DNA from: Streptosporangiaceae bacterium
Lineage (GTDB): Bacteria > Actinomycetota > Actinomycetes > Streptosporangiales > Streptosporangiaceae
Assembly (NCBI GenBank): GCA_030040475.1
Contig: JASHTQ010000336.1
Coordinates: 1 to 23,676 of the forward strand
DNA length: 23,676 nucleotides
Direction: 5' to 3'
Shown in pieces: positions 14,392 through 23,676 of the stretch. The translations under genes and the position numbers were made by a program. The notes under the pieces are model-generated. The model searched no databases and was not told the DNA's origin. It worked only from the letters and a program-made list of their open reading frames with translations. Position 1 is the first letter of the stretch; the number at the start of each line of letters is the position of its first letter.

Positions 14392-15203
14392 TGGGACGTT
14401 TCCACCGCCACGCCGACGGCACCGCGCACAGCCACGACGACGACCACACCGGGCACGGCCACGACGGCGACCGCCCCGAGATCGGCGATCACTCCGGCTA
14501 CCGCACCGGCACCGAGCGAGTCGAAGTCCTCGAGCGCATCTTCGACGAGAACGACCGCACGGCCGCGGCCAACCGGGCCGACTTCGGCGGCCACGGAGTG
14601 TGCGCAGTCAACCTCATGTCCTCACCCGGCGCAGGCAAGACCGCGCTGCTGCAGGAGACCCTGCGGCGGCTGTCCGCTTCGCTGCGCATCGGGATCATCG
14701 AAGGTGACATCGAGACCAGCCTGGACGCCGACCGGCTGGCCGGATTCGGCGCGCACATCGCGCTGATCAACACCGGCAGCGGGTTCGGCGGTGAATGCCA
14801 CCTGGATGCCCCCATGGTGCGCTCGGCATTGCCCAGGCTTCCGCTTGGCGATCTCGACCTGGTGCTGATCGAGAACGTCGGCAATCTGGTCTGCCCGGCC
14901 GAGTTCGACGTCGGCGAGCACGCCAGGGCCATGGTCTACGCGATCACCGAGGGAGAGGAGAAGCCGCTGAAGTATCCGGTCATGTTCCGGTCCTGCGACC
15001 TGGTCGTGGTCAACAAGATGGATCTGCTCCCGCACCTGGGCTTCGACCTTGACGCCTTCCTCGGCAACCTGCGCGCGGTCAACCCGGCTGCGGCCGTCAT
15101 CGAGGCCAGCGCGCGCACCGGTGATGGCGTCGACGCCTGGTGCCAGTGGCTCCGCGGCCAGATCGCGTCGAGCGCGAGAGCCGCCGCATCGGCATCACCC
15201 TGA
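14391..15203 (+). CDS. hypB: Nickel GTPase chaperone HypB
   Basis: A 270-residue SIMIBI-class GTPase that works with HypA in nickel insertion. The first 35 residues contain eight histidines (for example HSHDDDHTGHGHDGD), a nickel-storing tract seen in some HypB proteins. The GTPase motifs are complete: P-loop SSPGAGKT (77-84), EGDIETSLDADR, the HypB-specific ENVGNLVCPAEFD, NKMDLL and a SARTGDG end motif. The Cys and His of GGECHLDA form the dimer-interface metal site. It is coupled to hypA and convergent with the GNAT gene, with stop codons at the two ends of one palindrome. No hypCDEF, hydrogenase or urease genes are in the window. Confidence 0.95.
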   Translation: MGRFHRHADGTAHSHDDDHTGHGHDGDRPEIGDHSGYRTGTERVEVLERIFDENDRTAAANRADFGGHGVCAVNLMSSPGAGKTALLQETLRRLSASLRIGIIEGDIETSLDADRLAGFGAHIALINTGSGFGGECHLDAPMVRSALPRLPLGDLDLVLIENVGNLVCPAEFDVGEHARAMVYAITEGEEKPLKYPVMFRSCDLVVVNKMDLLPHLGFDLDAFLGNLRAVNPAAAVIEASARTGDGVDAWCQWLRGQIASSARAAASASP

Positions 15204-15215
15204 CCGGTCCGGTCA
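15201..15215. terminator. Perfect palindrome holding both stop codons of hypB and the GNAT
   Basis: TGACCGG-T-CCGGTCA pairs perfectly over 7 bp. Its first three bases are the hypB TGA and its last three, read on the minus strand, are the GNAT TGA. The stem may end transcription or simply be constrained by both genes; with a single central base a real RNA loop would need to open one or two pairs. Confidence 0.4.
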
Positions 15216-15887
15216 GCAGTACCGCGTCATCAGCAGCCTGCTGCTGCCGTTCGCGACGCTGGGGAAGACGCGGGTGATATGCCAGCCGCTGGTCTGGTAG
15301 AGGCGGATCGCCGGGTGGGCGGCCGGGTGGGTAACCAGCCAGCGGGGCTGAGGGTTCGATGCGGCCAGGACGGCGTCGTGCAGCGCTCGTCCCACCCCGA
15401 TGCCCCGCGCGGCGGGCGTGACCGCGAGCTCGCAGAACTCGAACGGCTCCGTGCCCGCGAAGGGGGCAAAGGGTAGGGGGCCGATGGGGCTGCCGGGCGC
15501 CGGGCAGCGAGGCAGGCCATAGCCGAATCCCACCAGGCGCATGCCGCCGCCGGTGAAGGCGAGCGCGAGCGCGAAGCCGGGACGCTCGGCGTCCGCGAGC
15601 ATGCGGTTCGCGAGCTGGCCGGCTTGGGCCGGTGTCTCGTCCCACGGCGGTGCCGTGAACGCTGACAAGGCGATCTCGGCCAGCACGGGCCTCAAGCCGC
15701 TGACGGCCAAGTTGGCCAGGCCGCCGGTGAGGGTTATCACCGAGACCCCGGCAGCGCCATTCGCCTGGACCGGCGGGGATGCCGCTGCGGGCATTCGCGA
15801 CGGTCCCGTGGCGGAGGGCGCACCTGTGTCGACGATCGCGTTGCCGGTGGCCTCGTCGAGGGTGCCGGTGACGATGCCGATCCCCAT
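15213..15887 (-). CDS. GNAT-family N-acetyltransferase
   Basis: A 224-residue protein. The C-terminal part (about 65-224) is a GNAT domain: motif A at 152-172 (CELAVTPAARGIGVGRALHDA) contains the RGIGVG acetyl-CoA pyrophosphate loop, and motif B is HPAIRLYQTSGW (191-202). Residues 1-60 are low-complexity and unassigned. The ATG at 15887 has GAGAGGA five bases upstream; the longer open frame upstream to 16031 would run through the operator and is rejected. A Nur-type operator lies 63-96 bp upstream. The acetyl acceptor is unknown; a role in chelator modification or metal stress is only a guess from the operator. Confidence 0.8.
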   Translation of the reverse strand: MGIGIVTGTLDEATGNAIVDTGAPSATGPSRMPAAASPPVQANGAAGVSVITLTGGLANLAVSGLRPVLAEIALSAFTAPPWDETPAQAGQLANRMLADAERPGFALALAFTGGGMRLVGFGYGLPRCPAPGSPIGPLPFAPFAGTEPFEFCELAVTPAARGIGVGRALHDAVLAASNPQPRWLVTHPAAHPAIRLYQTSGWHITRVFPSVANGSSRLLMTRYC

Positions 15888-15949
15888 CAGAGTCCTCTCA
15901 CCCGGGCCACCGGGCGCCTTGTGGTGAGCGATCCAGTCCCAAGTACGCG

Positions 15950-15983
15950 CTGCAGTCAAGCTCTTATTGCAACTTATATGCAG
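15950..15983. promoter_or_regulatory. Tandem Nur-type operator before the GNAT gene
   Basis: The good site is TTGCAA-n5-ATGCAG (15967-15983). Exactly 17 bp before it lies a half-site, CTGCAG (15950-15955), whose partner half CTCTTA is degenerate, giving the same 34-bp layout as at the other loci. It lies between the GNAT and the divergent Fur-family gene. Confidence 0.65.
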
Positions 15984-16041
15984 AAGCCTACAAGTTGTGT
16001 TTAGCATCGGCAAGGCCTTCGCGCGCCGCACGGCGGATGAC

Positions 16042-16096
16042 TTGCAAATAATTGCAGTAGCTGGCAGGTTGCATTAGCGTGCTGCGGTTGTATGCT
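16042..16096 (+). promoter_or_regulatory. Promoter and half-sites of the Fur-family regulator (leaderless)
   Basis: TTGCAT (16069-16074) and TATGCT (16091-16096), 16 bp apart, form a plausible -35/-10 pair; the -10 ends six bases before the ATG at 16103, implying a leaderless transcript. Three Nur half-sites cover the -35 side: TTGCAA (16042), TTGCAG (16052) and TTGCAT (16069). The first two face each other across only 4 bp, not 5, and the last two are 17 bp apart. Autoregulation is likely. Confidence 0.55.
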
Positions 16097-16102
16097 GGCC
16101 AG

Positions 16103-16561
16103 ATGGTGCAGGATGCCGGACCGAGACCGGCTGGGCCTGCCCGACAGGACGCCATCGAGGACGTGCTGGCCCTCGTCCGCAGTCATGGCGGGCGGGCTAC
16201 TCCTGCGCGTCGGCTGCTGCTGGACGCCCTGTTCGCAAGCCGGGACCACCGCAGCGCCGAGGAACTGGCGGCCGACGTCCACCTGCGAGCGCCCGACATT
16301 CATATTTCCACGATCTATCGCAACCTCGAGGAGCTGGAGCAGCTAGGCGTCATCGATAGCACCCGCCTCGGCAGCGGCCCCCTGACCTACCACCTCGCCT
16401 CGGTGGCTCACGGCCACCTCGTCTGCGAGAAGTGCGGATCGATGACCGAGGTCCCCACCGACATGTTCGAGGACCTGATCCGGAGCGCGAGGACCAGGTA
16501 CGGGTTCGCCGTCAACCCGCACCGTTTCGCCGTAAGCGGCCGCTGCGCCGACTGCCAGTGA
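16103..16561 (+). CDS. Fur-family metalloregulator resembling Nur
   Basis: A 152-residue Fur-family repressor. The winged helix contains HISTIYRNLEELEQLG (67-82), very close to the recognition helix of Streptomyces Nur (ISTVYRTLELLEELG). Dimerisation-domain features are HGHLVC-EKCG (103-112) and a C-terminal GRCADC, giving the structural Cys4 zinc site (108, 111, 148, 151). His49, His97, His103 and His105 could form one regulatory metal site. Compared with my recollection of Streptomyces Nur, the planar nickel-site residues His70, His72 and His126 appear as Ser86, Arg88 and Arg141 (His140 is adjacent). Nur-type boxes at its own and neighbouring promoters indicate the target. The ATG at 16103 is chosen over GTG 16079 because a -10 ends six bases before it. 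Zur or Fur identity is not excluded. Confidence 0.88.
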   Translation: MVQDAGPRPAGPARQDAIEDVLALVRSHGGRATPARRLLLDALFASRDHRSAEELAADVHLRAPDIHISTIYRNLEELEQLGVIDSTRLGSGPLTYHLASVAHGHLVCEKCGSMTEVPTDMFEDLIRSARTRYGFAVNPHRFAVSGRCADCQ

Positions 16562-16575
16562 CCCCGCTCCGTAGC

Positions 16576-16881
16576 TCAGCCGGTCAGGTAGCTGCGGTGG
16601 ATGTCGGCAAGGACCTGTACCTGGTCGCGGCCGGTGGCCTCCGCCACCTGCTCAAGCAGGATGCCGGACAGGGCAGAAAGGCCGAAGGTGAGTCCGGCCA
16701 GGGCCTCGGCCGGATCCCCGCCGCCCAGCGGCTCGCCCATGACCCGCTGGACCGCTTGCCAGAAGAACGAAGGATCGTCGCGTGACTGGGTGAAGGCCGT
16801 CATCACTTCCAGCGCCGGCGGCAGCACCCCGGCGAGCATCTCCTCGCGGCCTGGGCTCATCGGCTCACATCCCCGTTCCAC
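16576..16881 (-). CDS. Small protein of unknown family, metal-regulated by context
   Basis: An open frame of 101 residues from GTG 16881; ATG 16860 (94 residues, GGGGA upstream) is an equally good start. I do not recognise the family. The sequence looks mostly helical, with hydrophobic faces around LAGVLPPALEVMTAF and LAGLTFGLSALSGILLEQVAE, and ends DIHRSYLTG. There is no cysteine in the core, no CxxC or His cluster, no signal peptide and no clear membrane segment. It converges on the Fur-family gene, 14 bp away. A tandem Nur-type operator with a near-perfect box lies 39-72 bp upstream of GTG 16881, which is the best evidence that it is a real gene. Confidence 0.65.
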   Translation of the reverse strand: MERGCEPMSPGREEMLAGVLPPALEVMTAFTQSRDDPSFFWQAVQRVMGEPLGGGDPAEALAGLTFGLSALSGILLEQVAEATGRDQVQVLADIHRSYLTG

Positions 16882-16919
16882 CGCAGGCGCCCCGGATCGG
16901 CGCCGGGCTTCCAGTCACA

Positions 16920-16953
16920 CTGCAATAGTGCCGCAGCTGCAACTACCTTGCAA
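16920..16953. promoter_or_regulatory. Tandem Nur-type operator before the 101-codon gene
   Basis: Site one is CTGCAA-n5-CCGCAG (16920-16936) and site two, directly abutting, is CTGCAA-n5-TTGCAA (16937-16953). Both left halves are identical, making this the clearest 17-bp tandem in the window. The 120 bp beyond it (16954-17073) to the deformylase end shows no convincing gene. Confidence 0.72.
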
Positions 16954-17073
16954 CAGAAAGGGGTCGGCCCGACGTGAGCCACGAGGGGCCGTGCTGTCGG
17001 CTGCCCTGGTCATCCGACGAACCTGGCCGTCCTCGGCGCCGGTCCCATGGAAGCCTTCTCGGCTCCGGACTCG

Positions 17074-17664
17074 TCAAGATGGCTGCCGGTCCTGATCGGC
17101 ACGCCGACCGGATCGCGACGGGCCGGCCATGCTGCGACGGTGCCGGCCCGGCAGTCCCGCGGCGGCCAGTATCGCCGACCGCTCTTCGGGGGGCAGCAGG
17201 TCCACGTAGACGATGCCGCGCAGGTGGTCGGTCTCGTGCTGCAGGCAGCGGGCCAGCACGCCTGTCCCCGTGACGGCGACCGGCAGGCCGTGCAGGTCTG
17301 TTCCTGTCACGGTGGCGACGGCCGCCCGGCTCACCTCGGCGTGCTGTCCGGGCACAGAAAGGCATCCCTCGGAATCGGTCACCGGTGGAGCCAGGGCGGC
17401 GGATGTCGCCATCACCGGGTTCACGACGTGGCCGATCTGGCTCTCCTGCGCGGCGTCCGGGCAGTCGTAGACGAATACGCGCAGCCCCACGCCGATCTGG
17501 TTGGCCGCGAGCCCGACACCGTTCGCCGCGTACATGCTGGCGAACATGTCCTCGACCAGGTCCTCAAGCTCGGCGCCGAACGAATCCACCGGCGCGCAGG
17601 GACGGTGAAGGACCGCGGCCCCGTACTGGACTATGGGCCGCGCTGTTCCGTGTGACACGTCCAC
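17074..17664 (-). CDS. def: Peptide deformylase (probable second copy)
   Basis: A 196-residue metallohydrolase that removes the formyl group from nascent proteins. The three catalytic motifs are intact: GVGLAANQ (49-56), EGCLS (99-103) with metal ligand Cys101, and QHETDH (142-147) with His143, His147 and the catalytic Glu144. A basic, proline-containing tail follows residue 165. The GTG at 17662-17664 has GAGGGAG just upstream; longer starts would place the Nur-type operator inside the gene. It is not beside fmt or other translation genes, which suggests an accessory paralogue. Deformylases use Fe2+ and work with Ni2+ or Co2+, so metal-responsive expression makes sense. Confidence 0.9.
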   Translation of the reverse strand: MDVSHGTARPIVQYGAAVLHRPCAPVDSFGAELEDLVEDMFASMYAANGVGLAANQIGVGLRVFVYDCPDAAQESQIGHVVNPVMATSAALAPPVTDSEGCLSVPGQHAEVSRAAVATVTGTDLHGLPVAVTGTGVLARCLQHETDHLRGIVYVDLLPPEERSAILAAAGLPGRHRRSMAGPSRSGRRADQDRQPS

Positions 17665-17711
17665 GAGCTCCCTCGGATGACGCCGGCCGTCCTGGCCTGC
17701 CAGGCACATCG

Positions 17712-17745
17712 CTGCGACCCCATGGTAATTGCAAACCTCTCGCAT
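17712..17745. promoter_or_regulatory. Tandem Nur-type operator before the deformylase
   Basis: The better site is TTGCAA-n5-TCGCAT (17729-17745). The abutting 17 bp (17712-17728) read CTGCGA-n5-TGGTAA, with a good left half. Centre to start distance is about 65 bp. On the minus strand TTGCAA with CGATGT 17 bp later could be the -35/-10, placing the box over the promoter. Confidence 0.6.
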
Positions 17746-17898
17746 TGAGTGGATCCTGGCATGTTCCCCGCGTCTGAACATCAGCGCGGCAGTCGCGACG
17801 GCGGCGCCCGCGAGCCCGGCGCCTGGCACCCGGCTGCCGCGCGTGCCTGGTCATTCCGTGGCGCGGGGCGAGGTCAGGGTGGCCAGCGACGTAACTAC

Positions 17899-17932
17899 CT
17901 GCAATAATCTATCAATTGCAAATTAATTGCAA
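17899..17932. promoter_or_regulatory. Tandem Nur-type operator before the Ros/MucR gene
   Basis: The second site, TTGCAA-n5-TTGCAA (17916-17932), is a perfect Nur box. The first, CTGCAA-n5-TATCAA (17899-17915), abuts it. It ends 15 bp before the ATG at 17948, so bound repressor would cover the promoter. Confidence 0.75.
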
Positions 17933-18362
17933 GTAGGGTAGGCCGCGATGCATGACACGGGAGAAGTCGCTCTGGCCCGACGCCAGGCAACCCTGCCCGG
18001 GCGCACGCCGCGGAGCCCCGGGCCGACGTCGGCGGCAGCGCCTGCGCATGGGCACCTGTGGATGCTGAGGGACGGCACCCCTTCGCACGTCCCGCCGGGT
18101 CGGCTGACCATTGGTGACGACGGGCGGCTTGCCTGTCATCTGTGCGGACGGTGGTTCACGCATCTAGGTGGTCACCTGCGCCGACACGGCTGGACCGCGG
18201 CGCAGTACCGCGACGCCGTGGGGCTGCCCTTGCACGTGCCGCTCCGCAGCACCGACCTGTCGGGCCAGATCATGGCCCGGCAGAAGCGTGCCTGGGACAC
18301 CAGACCCGAGGTGCGTGCCCGGTTGGAGCCTGGCCGCCAGCTCGCGCGCTCAGGCGAGCTGA

Positions 18363-18485
18363 GTCGCCTGGCTGCTGTCGCGGTACCGGGAAGGGGCAAC
18401 GCTCAGGGATCTGGCCGGTCAGGTCAACCGCAGCCTCCCGTGGATACGATCGCGACTGGCCGGCACCCCGGCTGCTCCCACCTAG
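18363..18485 (+). other. Helix-turn-helix segment in the +1 frame of the Ros/MucR gene
   Basis: Reading in the frame one base ahead of the zinc-finger frame gives LLSRYREGATLRDLAGQVNR followed by SLPWIRSRLA, a convincing helix-turn-helix (x-x-RYREGATLxxLAxxxNRSxxWIRSRL), ending at TAG 18483-18485. The crossing point must lie between about 18363 and 18375, because the new frame has a TGA at 18360-18362. One extra base in that stretch would explain it: a mutation, an assembly error or, less likely, programmed +1 frameshifting. Confidence 0.65.
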
Positions 18486-18526
18486 CGTCGATCGGCATGA
18501 CGGTATCGGTACCCCGCCGCGCGCCG

Positions 18527-22135
<3,609 letters not shown>

Positions 22136-22184
22136 GATGCCGGGAGCCTCCTTCGGGATCCTGCGTCCCTACTTGACCGGGCCC

Positions 22185-22300
22185 TGCTCAATCGGGCGGC
22201 GGTGCGGCACCTGACTTCGCCGGCCCGCTGGCGCGGGCGGCTTACAGTGGCGCGACCGTGCTGGACTTGCACCAGCTTGCCCGCGCCGTCACCCAAGACT
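22185..22300 (-). ncRNA. Cobalamin (B12) riboswitch in the cobN leader
   Basis: On the minus strand the conserved core reads in order: GGGCAAGCTGGTGCAAGTCC (about 22263-22282), then CACGGTCGCGCCACTGTAAG, where GCCACTGTAAG is at 22241-22251, and a B12-box-like GGCGAAGTCAGGTGCC (about 22206-22221). This matches the cobalamin riboswitch pattern GGTGnAAnTCC...GCCACTGTnA...AGTCAGGnnnC. About 50 bases, including the AAGGAGG site in a GC-rich context, separate it from the cobN start, so control of translation is likely. The outer ends are approximate. Confidence 0.85.
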
Positions 22301-22370
22301 GGACGGTAACCGCGGATATCGGCGCTCGTCAACCGGCTGCGCGCGGCGGCCGGCCCGCTGGACGCTGGCG

Positions 22371-22376
22371 TACAAT
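22371..22376 (+). promoter_or_regulatory. -10 element of a leaderless cobG transcript
   Basis: TACAAT ends six bases before the GTG start at 22383, and there is no Shine-Dalgarno sequence, so the transcript should begin at the start codon. No clear -35 is seen. The riboswitch on the opposite strand lies just upstream and cannot act on this transcript. Confidence 0.55.
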
Positions 22377-22382
22377 CCGGGC

Positions 22383-23606
22383 GTGCCCACCAGCGCGCCT
22401 CCCGGCCGCCCGGCAGCGGATCGCTGCCCGGGCGTGCTGCGGCTCGGCGAAGCCGCCGACGGGTTCCTGGCCCGCGTCCGGCTGCCGGGCGGCCTGGCCT
22501 CGTCCGGCCAGCTGCGGGTGCTCGCGCAGCTCGCGGTCGAGCTCGGCGACGGACGGGCGGAGCTGACCTCGCGCGGCAACGTGCAGTTGCGGGGGCTCGC
22601 CGCGGGCGCCGCCGGGCCGCTGACCGACGCCCTCACCGCGGCCGGGCTGCTCCCGTCGCTGGCGCATGACCGGGTGCGGAACGTGCTCGCCTCGCCGCTC
22701 GCCGGCCTGGATAGCTGGCCCGTCATGACCGCCGCGGACCTGACCGGGATCGTCCGCGGGCTCGACGCGGCGCTGTGCGCGCGGCCACGACTCGCGGAGC
22801 TGCCCGGGCGGTTCCTGTTCGCGATCGACGACGGGCGAGGCGACGTGGCCGGCCTCGGCGCCGACGTCGTCGCGATCGCCGGGCGGGAGGGCGCTGTCGT
22901 CAACGGCCTTGCCGTCCGGCGCGGAGACATCGGCGGCGTGGGCACGCAGGAGCGGGTCGCCGCCGCGATGATCGCCTGCGCCGAGGCGTTCCTCGACCTG
23001 CGGGCGGAATTCGGCAGCACCGCCTGGCGGATCGCTGACCTGCCCGGCGGCGGCGACAGGGTTCGCGCCTCGGTGTCCGCGCGCCTCGGGCTGGACGCCG
23101 TCCGGGAAGGACCGGCCATCGCGAAAGCAGTCCGGCCGGTCGGCCTCGTCGCCCGCCAGGGAGCGGCCGACGGCGCGGGGGCGCCGGCATCTGCCCGGAG
23201 TGATCTCGAACTTTCCGCCGTGCTTCTTGCTCCGCTCGGCCGGCTGACCTCGGCCCAGCTGACCTGGCTCGCGGACCGGGCGACGGGCGGACCCGCGCGG
23301 ATCACCCCGTGGCGCAGCGTGGTCCTGCCGAACCTGCCCGATGCGGCCGAGGTGCTCCGGGAGGCGGCCGGGATCGGATTCGGCACGGACGGGAGTTCGC
23401 CGTGGCTGTGCGTGACGGCGTGTGCCGGGCGGCCGGGCTGCGCGAGTGCGCTGGCCGACGTGCAGGCGGACGCGGCCACATTCGCGGCGCGGTGGCCTGG
23501 CCGGTTCGTGCACGTCAGCGGCTGCGCCCGGCATTGTGGTCGGCCCGCGGCCACCGAGATCGACGTGACCGCCACCAGTGAGGGATACCAGGTTGCCGGA
23601 GATTGA
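22383..23606 (+). CDS. cobG: Precorrin-3B synthase CobG
   Basis: A 407-residue member of the nitrite/sulfite reductase family, which hydroxylates precorrin-3A to precorrin-3B with O2 in the aerobic cobalamin route. The two ferredoxin-like halves contain [12 protein letters not shown] (61-72) and a second repeat after 270; the [4Fe-4S] cysteines are Cys347-x5-Cys353 (CAGRPGC) and Cys381-x3-Cys385 (CARHC). Nitrite or sulfite reductases share this pattern, but the small size and the linked cobN and cobH support CobG. Start GTG 22383 is leaderless. Its end overlaps cobH by 14 bp. Confidence 0.9.
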   Translation: MPTSAPPGRPAADRCPGVLRLGEAADGFLARVRLPGGLASSGQLRVLAQLAVELGDGRAELTSRGNVQLRGLAAGAAGPLTDALTAAGLLPSLAHDRVRNVLASPLAGLDSWPVMTAADLTGIVRGLDAALCARPRLAELPGRFLFAIDDGRGDVAGLGADVVAIAGREGAVVNGLAVRRGDIGGVGTQERVAAAMIACAEAFLDLRAEFGSTAWRIADLPGGGDRVRASVSARLGLDAVREGPAIAKAVRPVGLVARQGAADGAGAPASARSDLELSAVLLAPLGRLTSAQLTWLADRATGGPARITPWRSVVLPNLPDAAEVLREAAGIGFGTDGSSPWLCVTACAGRPGCASALADVQADAATFAARWPGRFVHVSGCARHCGRPAATEIDVTATSEGYQVAGD

Positions 23607-23676
23607 CTACGTCCGCGACGGCGCGGAGATCTACCGCCGGTCGTTTTCCATGATCAGGGCCGAGGCCGATCTCGCG
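23593..23676 (+). CDS. cobH: Precorrin-8X methylmutase CobH (N-terminal part)
   Basis: The visible 28 residues, from TTG 23593, read [20 protein letters not shown] after the initiator, matching the conserved start of CobH (YIRDGAAIYRRSFxxIRAEADL). CobH moves a methyl group from C-11 to C-12 to give hydrogenobyrinic acid. TTG has GAGGGA eight bases upstream and is preferred over an in-frame GTG at 23578. The gene overlaps cobG and continues beyond the window. Confidence 0.85.
   Translation, partial: MPEIDYVRDGAEIYRRSFSMIRAEADLA

Noticed and set aside
16974..17273. A plus-strand frame from GTG 16974
   Set aside because: Most of it is antisense to the deformylase and Arg/Gly/Pro-rich, with no recognisable domain.
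22267..22282. TTGCAC near cobN as a Nur-type box
   Set aside because: It belongs to the conserved GGTGCAAGTCC element of the cobalamin riboswitch and its partner half is poor.

Overview
The window comes from a GC-rich genome. Long open frames on both strands, GTG/TTG starts, several leaderless genes and the gene families present point to an actinomycete (Actinobacteria); I cannot place it more finely.

Layout. (1) Positions 1-1983 look accessory: the end of an unknown gene, a 14-bp tandem repeat array beside a long imperfect inverted repeat, a DUF6941-type gene, and a leaderless two-gene unit resembling a BrnT/BrnA toxin-antitoxin pair. (2) Positions 1984-7130 hold a C5-dicarboxyl-CoA catabolic cluster: acyl-CoA dehydrogenase, mesaconyl-CoA C1-C4 CoA transferase (Mct-like), GntR/UTRA regulator, mesaconyl-C4-CoA hydratase (Meh-like) and a CitE-type citramalyl-CoA lyase. 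Together they could convert methylsuccinyl-CoA or mesaconyl-CoA to acetyl-CoA plus pyruvate. (3) Positions 7216-18610 form a metal, probably nickel, homeostasis block: NixA/HoxN-family permease, two half-size ABC transporters, histidine ammonia-lyase, HypA, HypB, a GNAT, a Fur-family regulator resembling Nur, a 101-codon protein of unknown family, a peptide deformylase and a Ros/MucR zinc-finger regulator that appears frameshifted. (4) Positions 18527-23676 belong to aerobic cobalamin synthesis: cobN behind a cobalamin riboswitch, and divergent cobG-cobH.

The main new observation is a shared operator. Six intergenic regions of block 3 carry sites of the form TTGCAA-n5-TTGCAA (the known Nur-box pattern), usually as two 17-bp sites lying end to end (34 bp), one good and one degenerate. 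They precede the permease, the ABC/histidine ammonia-lyase divergent pair, the GNAT, the 101-codon protein, the deformylase and the Ros/MucR gene; a variant arrangement precedes the Fur-family gene itself. This ties otherwise unrelated genes into one candidate regulon. A testable idea is that the ABC pair, histidine ammonia-lyase and HypAB handle nickel as a histidine complex: import, destruction of the ligand, hand-over to chaperones. That part is inference.
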